64,000 nucleotides of DNA from Phlegmacium glaucopus (Eukaryota > Basidiomycota > Agaricomycetes > Agaricales > Cortinariaceae). The notes below the pieces were generated by a model. That model was not told where the DNA came from. It did not search any database and saw only the letters and a list, made by a program, of their open reading frames with translations. The stretch lies in NCBI GenBank assembly GCA_015039465.1, contig MU130543.1, positions 240,176 to 304,175 on the forward strand. Direction: 5' to 3'. The stretch's first letter is position 1; each line of letters opens with the position of its first letter. The position numbers and the translations under genes were made by a program. Below are positions 22,836 through 34,696 of this stretch, one piece after another.

Positions 22836-25349
22836 TGTTAGGGCAACTGCAGTACTGACTTAGTCAGATCCAAAGTTAATTATATTAAAAGTTACTAATT
22901 ACATATAACTTACCTAGCAGAAGATCCAAAGAGGAAAAAGGATAACATCCCTGCTAAGGTGGGGGTGTATTTAAATACTAATATAGAGATAACAGAGTTG
23001 TGGAAAATAATAAAATAAAAAGTGGTATGATATTAGAATAAATGAAGGTGATTATGTTTAGGTTTGCAGTTTGGAATCAGGTTTGGGTGTAGGTTTGGGA
23101 ATGGTTCAGCTGATCAATGGGAATCCAAAAAATGAAGGTAAATGGGTGAAAATGGATTGTGGAAGGTAATAACATAATATTAAAATGGATGAGAGGCAGT
23201 TGTATTTAGGTTTGGATTCATGTTTGGAATCAGGTTTGGGTGCAGATTCAGGTTTGGTTTGGCCAATCAACAAGAATTTGAAAATAGAGGTAAATAGGTG
23301 AAAATGAGAAGGGACTTGAATTCATCTGTGGGGCAGAATCATACAAGTTCAATTTCAGGTTTTGATGTTTGATAAACATGCATATCATCAAATCAAAAGA
23401 TCAGACAGCAGCTATAGGATTTTGTGCAACAAGTAGACTTTGTCATTTGCTATTTTTAAATTAGGTTTAACTTCAATGTCTTTATCTGTATAATATAATG
23501 ATATTGGGTGTCAGTTGTCAGCAGGTAATAATGTTATAAACCATGAAGGTGCACCAAGATAAAGATATCGTGTCATAGACCATATTTCATTTTTCCTATG
23601 CTTTTTAGAAGGTATTGAACCTTTTACAAAACTACCAACATGATCTAAATCATTTAATAGATCATAGCAACCTTTTTTTTCAGAGGTGTTAGAACTAATT
23701 TTTTCTCCAATAGAAAGTTTATTACTTATGATTTTAAGTACATCTCAATTTAAATATTTTAGACATTTACATATATCAGGCCATTTCTTTCTTTCTGACA
23801 CTGCAACTTGTGCAAGTGATATCTCTATAACAAACCAATCAATTATTATAATTTTGTGTTGCATGAATTAGATTTATTCCACCATATAGTTTTGTAGCCA
23901 TATCTAAGAAATCAATAATTCTATGAGATGTATGTACTTTGTGTTACGGCGACTATAAGCTTGCACTCGTGTTCGGTGCTGGGCCAATAGACCAAGTAAC
24001 TAAGGACCGTTGTACGGTTGCAATCGTATTCACCAAGTTAAGACTGAGGTCGACAAGTTCTGAGCAAGCTATGTAGATTAAGACCGTAAGAGTACAAAGG
24101 TCTAAACTAAGGATCATGGCTATGGGTATGGCTCTTATATACTAAGGGATCGAGTCAGAGATAGGGAATGGTCTGTGCTGGGAGTAGGAGTCGGTACGAG
24201 TCAGAGATATGAGGAACGGAAGCGATAGCTAAGTATAGTATATGGAAGTTTCAGGGCAAAGGGTGAATAGGGAACAAGGTGGTGCAGAGAGAGAACGATG
24301 AAGGAAGATATGATGTACAGTAGAGAAAGGGGAGAAAAAGGAATGGGGGCCATGCGCGTACCAGACGTTTATAACACTTTGCAACACTGTGCATACTCTA
24401 GCACTACCAGTTCTTAGAAATTTTAATATACCTACATCAGAAATGGGTTAAGGGGGTTACCCTACAGTGCATTATGTAAAATTTTTGAAGGAAATCATCC
24501 AATATTTGACAGAGTTCAGGTATTTGTACTAATGGTCTTGCAAGCCACAGCTGCATATGCATTTTCTTCCTCTTCTATCATCAGTGGTCATGGTGTGTGA
24601 GCAGCCTCTGTCATATGACCTTCATAAGGCCATTCTGAATATGGCACACCATCACAATATCCCCTGCATTTCATCACTATACAGGATGCACTATCCAATC
24701 CATTGAGTGTTTCTTGCAGATTGGAGGGAAGAGACATACTGTTGCAAAGATTGTGGGATGAAATCAGAGAGGAAGGACATATTCACACATGTTTGGGTAT
24801 GTATTGTCAGGGAATACTCAGTTTCTTGTCAGACTAGCCAAACACAACCATCCCAAAACCCAAACTAAAACCATTTAAGTTCCTTTCCATTTTCACTCAT
24901 TTTCCTTTGTTTCTCAAATTCCTGTCAATCAACTAAACCAGCCCCAAATTAGCACCTGAATCAGCACCTGAACCTGAACCTACTTACCTTTCATCCATTT
25001 TAATATTGTATCAGCTTTTATTCCATTATCATTCACAGTTCTGTTTTCACTTATTTTCCTTCATTTTTTGAATTCTCAATGATGAGCCAAACTGGCCCTC
25101 AGTGAATCAGCACCCAAGTCAGCACCCAAACCTGAACCTAACCACCTTCATGTATTTTTAATATCATATCACTTTTTATTTTATTATCTCCATATTAGTA
25201 TTTAAATACACCTTCACCTTAGCAGGGATCTTATCCTTTCCTCTTTGGATTCTCTGCTAGGTGAGCTATCTGTAATTAGTAACCTGTAATACAATTAAAT
25301 TTGGATCCCCTGCTAGTCTGACTAAGTCAGTACTGCAGTTGCCCTAACA
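22836..25349. mobile_element. Element with very long terminal inverted repeats, interrupted by a solo LTR
   Basis: The left end TGTTAGGGCAACTGCAGTAC continues for more than 150 bp as the inverted match of the right end (CAGTTGCCCTAACA at 25336-25349). Shared inner blocks include CCTAGCAGA and CCCTGCTAAGGTG; weaker inverted similarity with CAGGTTTGGGTG-type repeats runs to about 500 bp per arm. The inside (23340-24830) has fragments of coding-like sequence on the minus strand, such as HRIIDFLDMATKLYGG and WFVIEISLAQVAVSE, that also occur at 60320. I do not recognise the family. Confidence 0.6.
23942..24376. mobile_element. Solo LTR, 435 bp, 5-bp TSD
   Basis: Begins TGTTACGGCG and ends TTTATAACA, with the TG...CA ends of an LTR, and is flanked by CTTTG at 23937-23941 and 24377-24381. 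Base composition is higher in GC than its surroundings. No retrotransposon genes are attached, so this is the remnant of recombination between two LTRs. Confidence 0.75.
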
Positions 25350-25805
25350 TGTATGGATTCAATACCTTTCTTGAAATGTTAACAGATCTTACCCAACTGC
25401 AAGTTTCTTCAAGTACAAGGTCTGTCACAGCCCAGATTTATATCTTGATGGATGTGAGAACTCTTAGAAAGTCACATAGGTTTCTTGTAGTCTATTGACC
25501 AGTTATGGTCTTAACTGGTCTTAACCCATTATGACTGGTTTTCTGCTACAACATTTGTATTTTTTATGTAAATAATTTTTTTTTAAGCTTTAAAACAAGT
25601 CCTGGATCACCTTAAATGAGTATAAAATGATTGATATATGACATTTTAAGGTATATATTGAGTTATTCACAAAATATTTAATTTATCAGTCAGTTTTTAT
25701 CTGTTTTTGATAATCTAAAGAGCAGGTCTGGAGCTATCTTTAGGATGCACAAATGCACAAATGACCAGTTTAAACCAGTTTAAACCAGTTAATCTTACTG
25801 ATCAA
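24377..25805. other. Right half of the long-TIR element and AT-rich spacer
   Basis: Bases 24381-24620 match the reverse complement of 59420-59640. From 25491 to 25800 the repeated motifs AACTGGTCTTAACC, GACTGGTT and TAAACCAGTT resemble the subterminal repeats of the hAT-like MITEs further right; no matching TSD was found. No gene is supported. Confidence 0.4.
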
Positions 25806-26449
25806 ATAGTTTTTGTGGATAAAAGCTCCTTTGATTATTGAACAGCTGTTCAAGGGAGGGCATGGGCACTCTCAGGTCAGTGATCTGTTCAGAAATGCTT
25901 TTTTGTCCATGGAAGATGGTGAATTCTATGCTCATATGGTGTACCTGCTATTTGATACAAAATTCAGATACTCTCTACTTCCTGCCTTGTCCTTGGGAGA
26001 CATCATATGGGCTAAAATAGTTGAAGGATCTTTCAAAAATCCCTTGTTCTTCTGAACTTCTGAACAGAATGAATCTGTTTCATGAAGGAAGTTTAGTAAT
26101 TGTGATAGACAATGCCAGGATTTACCAAAGCCAGGATATAACTGACATGATTCATGAAAGGTATAATTCAATATGACAATGTCTAAGATTTACAATCATT
26201 TTTGACCATTGGTTTTTTCTAGGGGTATGCATATCATGTTTTTATCACCCCATTCACCTGCTTACAACCCAATTGAGCATGCATTTTCATCAATAAAAGC
26301 TTTGTCTGAAGAGAGAGAGAGAATTTTAGGTCAAGAAGATCTTGACCAAAATATTGATAATACTTATATTTATCTTCACCTTTTTGATGCAGCTTTCCCA
26401 ATCACACCAGGGGAAGGCACTTGAATACTATCATCATTGCAGTTACATC
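25806..26449 (+). pseudogene. Tc1/mariner-type (DDE) transposase pseudogene
   Basis: C-terminal catalytic part of a cut-and-paste transposase. The first aspartate block reads VFVDKSSFDY (family VFVDES), then GRAWALSGQ and YSLLPALSLG. The second aspartate block is LVIVIDNARIYQSQDI at about 26095-26145. A 60-nt intron ends at 26220, and GMHIMFLSPHSPAYNPIEHA carries the third acidic residue (E). The C-terminal end GKALEYYHHCSYI follows in another frame after a one-base shift near 26410. In-frame TGAs stand where the family has arginine. The N-terminal DNA-binding half was not found, so the copy is dead. Confidence 0.72.
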
Positions 26450-27080
26450 TGAAGTATCTACAATAGAAATTATAGGTATTGACTACTGGGGATTTCTATA
26501 TAGATCTAAAGAATATTGACAAGAATGAGAACTATATGTGATGTAAAATATGTGATAGTGATGGAGCAGATATGCAGTATGTGAGGAAGAATAGACATGA
26601 TATGCAACATGCAAGGAAACATGGACATGAAATGAAATGTGATCATAATATATAAGTTATGTGGTATTATGAACAGCTGGTACACTTATTGGACCCCCTA
26701 TCCTTTTCTTCCTCCTTTGCCCTTACCTCTCACCTTGCCTTTACCTGTACTTTACTTTTCCTGTGCCAAGTATATAAGGATATTCATGGAATTATTGGTT
26801 TTAATCCAGACATGTTAAGTTATGGGAAACATCAGACAGATTCCAGTGATATGATTTTTTGAAGTTGTCTATGTGGTATTTAGGAATTGTCTACAACAAA
26901 TCCAACAACCAATATCCAACAGCAATTTGTATTGTGTGAGTTAGGGTTTCCTTGAAAGTATAACCAGATACTCTTGAATAAAATAACAACACAAGTTTAA
27001 AGTCCAAATTACTTTAGACTGATAACAAGTTTATAGTCCAATTTCTTAGACTATAATATTTTTATAGTGTTTTGATAGAA
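26450..27080. other. AT-rich spacer, no gene supported
   Basis: Contains only low-complexity frames. The pair AAGTCCAAATTACTTTAGACTG and GTTTATAGTCCAATTTCTTAGAC near 27000-27050 introduces the repeat array that follows. Confidence 0.35.
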
Positions 27081-27082
27081 CA

Positions 27083-27365
27083 AAGACAAGTCCCTAAAGG
27101 ATTTAATATTCTTGGACTATATGATAACAAAATTTGGTAGTACAAAGACAAGTCCCTTTAGGATTTAATATTCTTTGTACAATCCAAAACAAATGATTTA
27201 AAGTCCCACAGGCAGACTATGAAACAGCTTTATAGTACAAGGATTTCTCCTCAGACTCTGACAAAGGCTTTAATATTCCTACTTCAAAGACAAGTCCCTA
27301 TAGGATTTAATATTCTTTGTTTAAACAGATCAAAGACAAGTCCCTTTAGGATTTAATATTCTTTG
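27083..27365 (+). repeat. Four dispersed copies of a 30-35 bp repeat
   Basis: GACAAGTCCCTTTAGGATTT with ATATTCTT after it occurs at about 27087, 27146, 27290 and 27336, with small changes (CCCTAAAGG, CCCTATAGG). Spacing is uneven. The copies lie in noncoding, AT-rich DNA. Confidence 0.7.
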
Positions 27366-27539
27366 AACTGAATGAAGTAGGACAAGTCCACTTGTGATTC
27401 CAATCTAACTTGTGCCAATTCACAGCGGTGAAATTTGGGAAAGAAAGGAAGAGTGCAAATTCACTAATTTTACTGGTACTTTCTAGCTACCTTTATACAT
27501 AAATGAGAAACAAAATTAGGTAAGAGTCTGTGATGTCAT

Positions 27540-27740
27540 ATCTATGTTTTATGATGACTGATGCTACATGTATGTCATGTGTTTTGTTTTAAGATGACTG
27601 ATCATGGTTTTATGATGTCAGGTCTTGTTTCTGGATGATTAATCCTTGTTTTATGATGTCAGGTCTTGTTTTGAGATGACTGATCATTATTTTATGATAT
27701 CATATGTCTCATGATGTCACAAATGTCACAAAAATGTCAC
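27540..27740 (+). repeat. Degenerate tandem repeat, about 60-bp unit
   Basis: TTTTATGATGTCAGGTCTTG and GATGACTGATCAT recur in alternation three to four times, ending in three copies of ATGTCACAAA. Noncoding. Confidence 0.6.
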
Positions 27741-28792
27741 AAAATGTTTCACTGTTTCAGGAACTTTATTGATATTTACTGATATTTTCCTAGGACTTGT
27801 ATGACAATTTCCTTCATAGTTGTAGACTTTATAGTTACTTTAGATTGCAAGTTGTTCTTATGACCATCATGGATTTTGTATGGTTAAGGTCTGAACTTTT
27901 TGTAGTGTTTATGTAACAGTATGATAAATAGATCAGTCCAGATCATAGTTATCTGCTGCTTAACATTCAAAACTTTGCAATTTCCAGTTTAATCAACAAG
28001 TGTAGTCAACACTTTTGACCCTTACATATCAATTTGTAGATTAATTCATGGTTTATGTATTGATCTTTTTGAATCAATTGAAGAATAATATTATGAAGAA
28101 TTGAGTAATCCATGCATATTCAATTTCCAGTCCTATCACCAGAATAGATGGAATGGAACTGGACTGTAATGGAAAGGACTATGGCCTCAGTGTATGTGCT
28201 GTGCTGCCCAACTCCTATGTTGTCCTGATTTTGGAACCAGAAGAGAAAGGGATAAAATGGAAAGTCTCAGAGGACTTAGAGGATGAACAAGAGTGAAGAA
28301 CTAAGTTGATATTCGAACTGGGGAAAAACATACAAGTTATGAGTACTTAAATAATGTAAGGAATAGTATCCAAATATAAAATATAAAAATATAATACTGT
28401 GCTCTGCTCCTGGAAAGTCCTGCATCCTATGGTGAATCTGATGCTGGATTGCTGACTGATAGTGGGAAAGTGCTGACAAGGATAAGATAAGGTAATGATG
28501 TTGATAAGTGGTGATGACAGAGACAGGCTCAAAATGAGGGTGGAGGACTTGGAATGTCATGGAAAACCTTTGGAGTGAAGGGTGATGGAGTAAAGCCATT
28601 GAAGAGAGGTAGAGGTTACAGAGTAAGGAGTGGATGTTCTGTTTGTAGCTCTGACAGAGTAGGATATGGAATGACCTGGAAATGGAATTGTAACAAGACA
28701 TGCAATTTGTAGCATAACAAATAACCAGTCCACTGACCATATTTATTAACTACATACATTTAAGTCACACAGTAATAAGTTTAATCAGCAGT
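27741..28792. other. AT-rich spacer, no gene supported
   Basis: A 154-codon open frame on the minus strand (28276-28740) is rich in S, Y, H, I and L, lacks motifs and lies in biased sequence, so I treat it as chance. Confidence 0.35.
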
Positions 28793-28997
28793 TGTAGTGT
28801 TAGAGAACGTAAGGACCCAGGAATCAAGTTGAATTCTAAGGTGGATAACACCTATATACTACAAAGCGTGTGAAGCAATACAACTATATACAGCTAGTAC
28901 ATAATAGAAGGTAGGGTGTGTGTGAATAGAAACAAAAATAGAACTGACATCTCACAATGTCATCGGTGAAGGGTCAACTACTACAACAATAAGAAGG

Positions 28998-29356
28998 TGT
29001 TAGGGAACGTCTCTGTGTTAGTACACTAAGACTTAGGGAGAAGGAGATATCGCCGTGAACCAAGTTTAATATCAAGGTGTCATTCTAGGAACGACACCTG
29101 CTACCTTTATACTAATACAAGATAGACCCAGGTAACTACCCTGGGCCTAGGTAACGACATGACAGTAGGTAAAATAGAAATAGGACACACATTCCATGAG
29201 GAACATGTGATAAGTATCTACTTGGAGACACACGTGTGTACAGTACTAAGGAATGTTTGTCGGAACTACTAGTAATGGTTTGTGTGCAATACTTAAAGGA
29301 GGGTGTGATGGAGTGTGTAAGCATTCGTGTATGTACCTACGTAGTGTCCTCTAACA
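28998..29356. mobile_element. Solo LTR, 359 bp, nested in the outer LTR
   Basis: TGTTAGGGAACG...CTCTAACA flanked by GAAGG at 28993-28997 and 29357-29361. It is related to the LTR it sits in, so one family inserted into itself. Confidence 0.8.
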
Positions 29357-29396
29357 GAAGGTGTCTGTAAAGGGTAGGATGGGGAACGTGGCAGGT

Positions 29397-29775
29397 TGTC
29401 ATGATTTCATACATGCTGTGTACACACATTTTTCATTTTCTTTTACTTTATCACACATGTGCACTTCATGCAACATTCATTGTTTCACTTACATGAGGTT
29501 ACAGTTTACTTTTCATACATGTGTCGAACACATGTTTTACATACTTTTACCTCATGCCTTTCATCTTACCCTTTTGTATATAAATCTATGTATCTTAGAC
29601 TAGATACGGTACCTAGTCTTTAATAGACAAACTCTCTACTCTTATTCTCTCTAAGATGACCGCTTCCTCAGACCTTAACAAGTCTGCAAAGCACAAGTTC
29701 TCTGATTGAACCCGAACTCCGACATAGTAACGACTGTAAATGATCAGTGTACCTGAATCATTGTGTGTGTTAATA
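29397..29775 (+). repeat. Gypsy 5' LTR
   Basis: Starts TGTCATGATTTCATACATG, has TATATAAAT at about 29577 as a core promoter, and ends where the 3' LTR has GCCGTAACA (here degenerate GTTAATA). It matches 40474-40749 joined to 58800-58902 and, inverted, 62651-63031. Confidence 0.8.
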
Positions 29776-31000
29776 TAAAACAACAACCAGAGGGAACTGG
29801 ACCAGACTTTAGGTCAGAATATCCCCCTGTGTTCGTTTAGGGAAGGTATAACCAGAGACTAATAAGCACACTTGGTCAGAAGAGAGTAGAGGAGGAGGAG
29901 GATGAATATGAAAGAGTCTTCGGTGAGACTATAGCAATTGACAGTAGGGGATAGTAACAGATAAAAGGTTGAAAAAGCGAACTTAAGGGAGGAATTCACT
30001 GGAACTCCACTGAGATGATGACTGTAGGGGACTAAGAATGAATTGGGAGAAACTACCTATCCTGGTACAAAAGAGCAGTATTTATACCCTAAGGATGAGG
30101 CTATGTAGAACAATAAAAAAAGAAAGAAGTATGCGCTGTCAAAGGAAGAAAGATGAAGAGAGGACAGCTGCGAGAAGAAAAGAACAATGGAAAAGAAGAA
30201 GGAACAATAAAAAAATCTGTAAAGTGTCAAAGTGTGAGAGAAAGGAAGAGAAGGCAGTGTACACAGTCCAATAGCAAAAATATATCAACTCCATAGCCGT
30301 GTGGTCATGTCAAAATATGAAAGGTCCTGAGTCAACACTTGAAAGGCGCAGCCTTGTTCCTGAGAAAATACTACTTGCCCATGATCCCATGTCGCGCAGC
30401 CTTGATAGCACTTGACACACTGCGAGAACAATGCTCTGCTGCTGATTCATCTGCAATTCCTGCTTAGTTGTGATCCTCCTGGACTTCCTAAATTGTCATA
30501 AAGAGGGTGGGAAGGCTTCAGGTACTGCGTGAATGATGGCTTTGGCAGTGAATGATAAGATAAGAGGTAGATAATTGAGGATAGGGGACTGAGTGCGATC
30601 CAAGAGCGAGGTATGGCAAGGTAGATAGCTGAGGGAAAGACTTGTGGGTCCATAGCCACAACAACAATGACAAAGCCTTTGACATAATGGGATATGTAGC
30701 TGATGCGTCTATAAACAGGCCGTTCTTGAAATGATGGGCCAAAGATTCGATCAAACACGAGCCGATTACCAATGCGAATAGTGGATTGATTGCTTTGCTG
30801 TATCACTAGCCAAGGAACAAATGGATGGTAGATGTTTAGGAGCACATTGATAGTATAAATGATGGAGAGCATAGTGGTAGACATTGAGGATATGATGTGT
30901 GATGAGGATGTTAATGTTGAGCGAAAGACTTTATTGACCAGGAACGCAACTCAGGACTGCTTCCAAAACAGGCAAGTGAATTCAAAGTCCGCTTATTTTC
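29776..31000. other. Gypsy untranslated leader, with unidentified sequence
   Basis: The 1.2 kb between LTR and gag is longer than usual, which suggests another insertion. No TGG-type primer binding site was found directly after the LTR. A 145-codon minus-strand frame (30447-30884) has no recognisable motif. Confidence 0.4.
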
Positions 31001-32839
31001 ATGATGGCAACTTTTAAGCTTTCTTCTCATGCTGCTACCAATCAATATTGGTGCGTGATACCGACAGTACCCAAACCAAAAGAAGAAGTGCTAGAAGAAG
31101 CACTTGCTAGACTCAGCGCATCTAGAAATCCAGTCAACTTCAATAGAGAAGAATCCAATTTATTCCAATCCTTTGCTAGTCCAAACAAACCACGAACCAA
31201 ACCCGACAGCTGGGAACCAATCTCAGTTGAACATAACTCTGAAGAAGAAATAGAAGACCTACTTAAACAAACTCTGACATCATCCCCGAAATTGACATCT
31301 AATGAGATGGTTGACCAACAAATGAACCCAGAAGAACCGACGACTGCCCCTGCTGGCACCAGAGAAATAAAATTGAACATGCCAAAGCCCTTTACCGGCA
31401 AATGAGAAGACCTGAGGAAATTCCTCCTCAATGTGAAAGTATACTTGACAGTAAACCATGAAGTTTACAACACACATATCTGAAAGATTGCCTTTGTGCT
31501 TTCCTTACTCAATGATAGGGAAGCCACCTCATGGAAAGAAGAGTTTGTCACAGATGTTTTTGAAAACACTGCCACTGGAGTTGAACCAGACTTTGGCACT
31601 ATTGTAAACTTCTTTGGACTCCTAGAGAAGGCATTTGTCCAATACAATTCAAAGGGTGACACTCTTAACAGTCTGAAATATCTCCGACAGGAGAAAACAC
31701 TGATTGATGAGCACATCACTCAATTCAAAATTCTGATCCAGAAATCGGGTCTCAAAGACGAGATGGCAATTATAGAAAGATTTGAGGACTTGATCCTCCC
31801 TTCTTTGAAATGAAGAATCATGATGTTGGAGAAACCACCAACGACTGTAGCAGGATACTATGACTGGGCTTCGCACCTAGATAACCAATGGAAGAGGATG
31901 ATGAACTCATTCTCTTGAGGAAACCAGAACCAGAACAAAACTGGTCAAACAAATAAGAACCAAAATGTGTACTTTACAGTCCCCCACGTTGTCTGGCCGG
32001 AGTCCGCCGGACTCCACTAAAATTCTGGTAAAATTCTGGTGAGAGTCCGGTCAGAGTCCGGTGAAAGTAGAAAAATGCCTGGACTGTATGTCTGGTCACA
32101 GTCCGGCGGACTTCCACCGGACATCCGCCGGACTTTTGATGGAATTTAGGGTTATATTTAGATTTAGAGGTTAGGCTTAGGGTTATATTTAGATTTATGG
32201 CTTAGGCTTAGGGCTTAGGATTAATATTTAGGGATGGGGATATTTTCTGTCTGCGCGGTAGCACATTCTTAGGTTAGGAGGGTTAGGAGGGTTAGGAGGG
32301 GATACAGGCATATTTTGTACTTCCACTGGACTTCCGCCGGACTTCCACCGGACTCTCACCAGACTCTGACCAGACTTTTCTGGAGTCTGCTGGAGTCCGC
32401 CGGACTTCCACCGGACTCCGGTCAGTCCAGCGGAATTCCGGCCGGACAATGTGGGGGAGTGTAAAGACCTCACCAAAACCCACAAGGAAAAAGATAGAAC
32501 TTTGAGAAGAAGGATCCAAATGCGATGGATGTAGACACAATGTCTATTGAGAAATGAAATGAAATGATGCAAAAAGGGCTTTGCTTCAAGTGTGAACAGC
32601 CCAGACATCTCTCAAGAGACTGCAAGAAGCCGGTCTATAAACAGAACATGAACTCGAGTTATCAGAACTTGAACAATTACCAGAACAACTCAAACAATTA
32701 GCAGAGGAAGCCAGAGATTCTCGAAATCAAGAAGATGAAGGGAAAAGAATTACACTCCCACATCCGAGCCTTGATGGCAAAAATGGAAGACAAAGACCGA
32801 GAGGAGTTCTTAAAACAAGCTGATGATGAGGGTTTTTAA
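31001..32839 (+). pseudogene. Gypsy gag with CCHC zinc knuckle
   Basis: Capsid/nucleocapsid precursor. An acidic N terminus is followed by NMPKPFTGK and the retrotrans-gag helices (LLNVKVYLTVNHEV, SWKEEFV, YNSKGDTLNSLKYLRQ). After a 0.5-kb MITE insertion come MDVDTMSIEK and the zinc knuckle LCFKCEQPRHLSRDC, a C-x2-C-x4-H-x4-C motif. Internal TGAs (for example after FTGK, SLK and SFS) stand in likely CGA arginine positions. One TAG near 32699 does not fit that rule. Confidence 0.8.
31971..32466. mobile_element. MITE inserted in gag, rich in CCGGA repeats
   Basis: The left end CTTTACAGTCCCCCACGTTG and the inverse of the right end CTTTACACTCCCCCACATTG match over about 28 bp, continuing GTCYGGCCGGA. 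Inside are many copies of CCGGACTTCCACCGG-type blocks in both directions and a GGTTAGGAGGGTTAGGAGGG run. It interrupts the gag frame between NQN and the zinc knuckle region. The same end motif occurs at 61023 and 62255. Confidence 0.75.
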
Positions 32840-33302
32840 TCAGGAGAGCTTCATTGATGCAAGTCTCTCCTAGTCTGGATATTTACTCTGTCTGTAGTGC
32901 TGCAATAGAAAATAACACTATTTCAATCCCAATTTCTATCAAAGCCCAGACATTGAGTAAAGAAGACATTGAGTGAAGAAGACATCAAAACTTTAGGACT
33001 CATAGACAGCGGAGCTGGAGGAAAGTTCATTGACCAGAATTACACAAGAAAATCTGGTTTCAAGATTCAAAAACTTGACGAACCTCTGAAAGTTTTCAAT
33101 GTTGATGGAACACAAAACAAATGTGGAACTATCAAGAACTTTGTTGATCTTGATTTTTATATCAACAGACAACTGAAGAACGAACAACTATTAGTCACTG
33201 GACTTGGAAAACAGAAGATTATCCTCAGATTCCCTTGTTACAAGAAACCAACCCAGAAATCAACTGGAAAACTGGAACATTTTCCTGGAGAAATGAAGAC
33301 AC

Positions 33303-34000
33303 AGTGATGTACCTGCGGTGGGGACAGACCACAAATAGTATGTAGTTCGTGGGGTTGATGTAGTTCTCTTCAGTAGGTGATAGTGAGGTTTTATGAGGTG
33401 CGAAGGTTTGCTTTAAAGTGCGAGATAATGCGCAGAAAAAGTGAAGTTTGCAGGATGATTTTTAAGGAGTGCAAGAGTAGCTTAGTATGACATTTCAAAA
33501 GTGGGATCAAAACTGTGGTAATTTGTCCTCCATATTCTCTGTTCTTTCCCCTTACTTGCTACTGCTAATAATATAGTAACTAGCAAATAGCTAAGTGTGG
33601 AAAGGTGAAACAGAAATGTAAAATACAGGTTAAAGCAGAGTCACATGGATCTGGTGATTTGGTAATTAAACATAGGAGATAAGAGCCAAATAAAAGGAGA
33701 CAAGATAAAAATAAAGGTGATGAGTAATACCGTCACCTGAGTGACCTTCATTGGAGTCGTGTTTAAAGATTGTGAGAACAGCTGGTAACTGCGAATGATA
33801 ATGTGAATGTTGGTGATGACTGCGAGTATCTGCAATGATCTGCAAGTATTCTGCAATGATCTGCAAGTATGTGCAATGACCTGTGATGATCTGCAAGTAT
33901 CTGCAATGATATGTGAGCATCTGAAAGTATACTACAAAGGTTGTGAAACAGCGAAAATGGTGTGTTTACATCCCTAGGTGTCTCCTGGGTCCTATCAACG
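33303..34000. mobile_element. 698-bp insertion in pol with 5-bp TSD GACAC
   Basis: The pol frame stops at GAAGACAC (33298-33302) and resumes after a second GACAC (34001-34005) with TGGCAAACGGCGC. The insert starts AGTGATGTACCTGCGG and ends CCTATCAACG, so it lacks clean TG...CA ends. It contains a run of TGCAATGATCTGCAAGTAT repeats at 33826-33920. Solo LTR is the best guess because of the 5-bp TSD. Confidence 0.5.
33826..33925 (+). repeat. Minisatellite, 17-20 bp unit
   Basis: ATCTGCAATGATCTGCAAGT and variants repeat about five times in direct order. Confidence 0.7.
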
Positions 34001-34360
34001 GACACTGGCAAACGGCGCTAGTGATGCCAAAGTTTGGTTCAGTTTGGTTCTTCAACTAATTTTGGAGAACCGAGAACTGAACCAAAAGGCTCCTGGCTGA
34101 ACTGAACCAGAACCGAGAACCAGAACCAATAGAACTGGTTCTATTGGTTCTATCAGTTCTGGTTCTCGGTTCAAACTGCTGAACCAATATTAATTTTCCT
34201 GTCTTTTTCTTTCATATTGGTAATATAGTATATATATTGTTATTATTATTAATACTACACTAGTTGTATGGGGTGAGTCTAAATGGGTGGTGAGACAAGT
34301 GGTGGGTGCCCAAATGGATGGTCGGTGGGTTGAAATAAGTCCCAGTTGGGGCATCAGACA

Positions 34361-34687
34361 TGGCAATGGTGGTGGTTGCATAGGTGGTCATGGTGGTGGT
34401 TGCATAGGTGGTCATGGTGGTGGTTGCATAGGTGGTCATGGTGGTGTTAGCGGTGGTAGCGTCATCTGGTGGGTGCCCGAATGGATGTTGGTTGCGACGA
34501 CTTGGACGGTGGTGGACCGAGTCACATAGGTGGTCATGGTGGTGTTAGCGGTGGCAGCATCATCTGGTGGGGCCCAAATGGATGTTGGTTGCAACAACTC
34601 AGACAGTGGTGGACCAAGTCACATAGGTGATCATGGTGGTGTTAGTGGTGGTGGCGTCATCTGGTGGGGCCCGAATGGATGTTGGTC
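34361..34687 (+). repeat. Nested minisatellites of 24 and about 97 bp
   Basis: GGTGGTCATGGTGGTGGTTG with CATA follows three times, then three copies of a longer unit that contains GGTGGTGTTAGCGGTGG and TGGATGTTGGTTGCGAC. Copies differ mostly by C/T or G/A. Confidence 0.75.
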
Positions 34688-34696
34688 GCGACAATG

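Noticed and set aside
26950..27740. CRISPR-like array
   Set aside because: Repeats are uneven, variable and unevenly spaced, in a eukaryotic genome with no cas genes.
28276..28740. 154-codon minus-strand frame
   Set aside because: Low-complexity, AT-driven composition, no motif and no splice context.
30447..30884. 145-codon minus-strand frame in the Gypsy leader
   Set aside because: No domain, antisense to the element; probably chance or part of an unidentified insertion.
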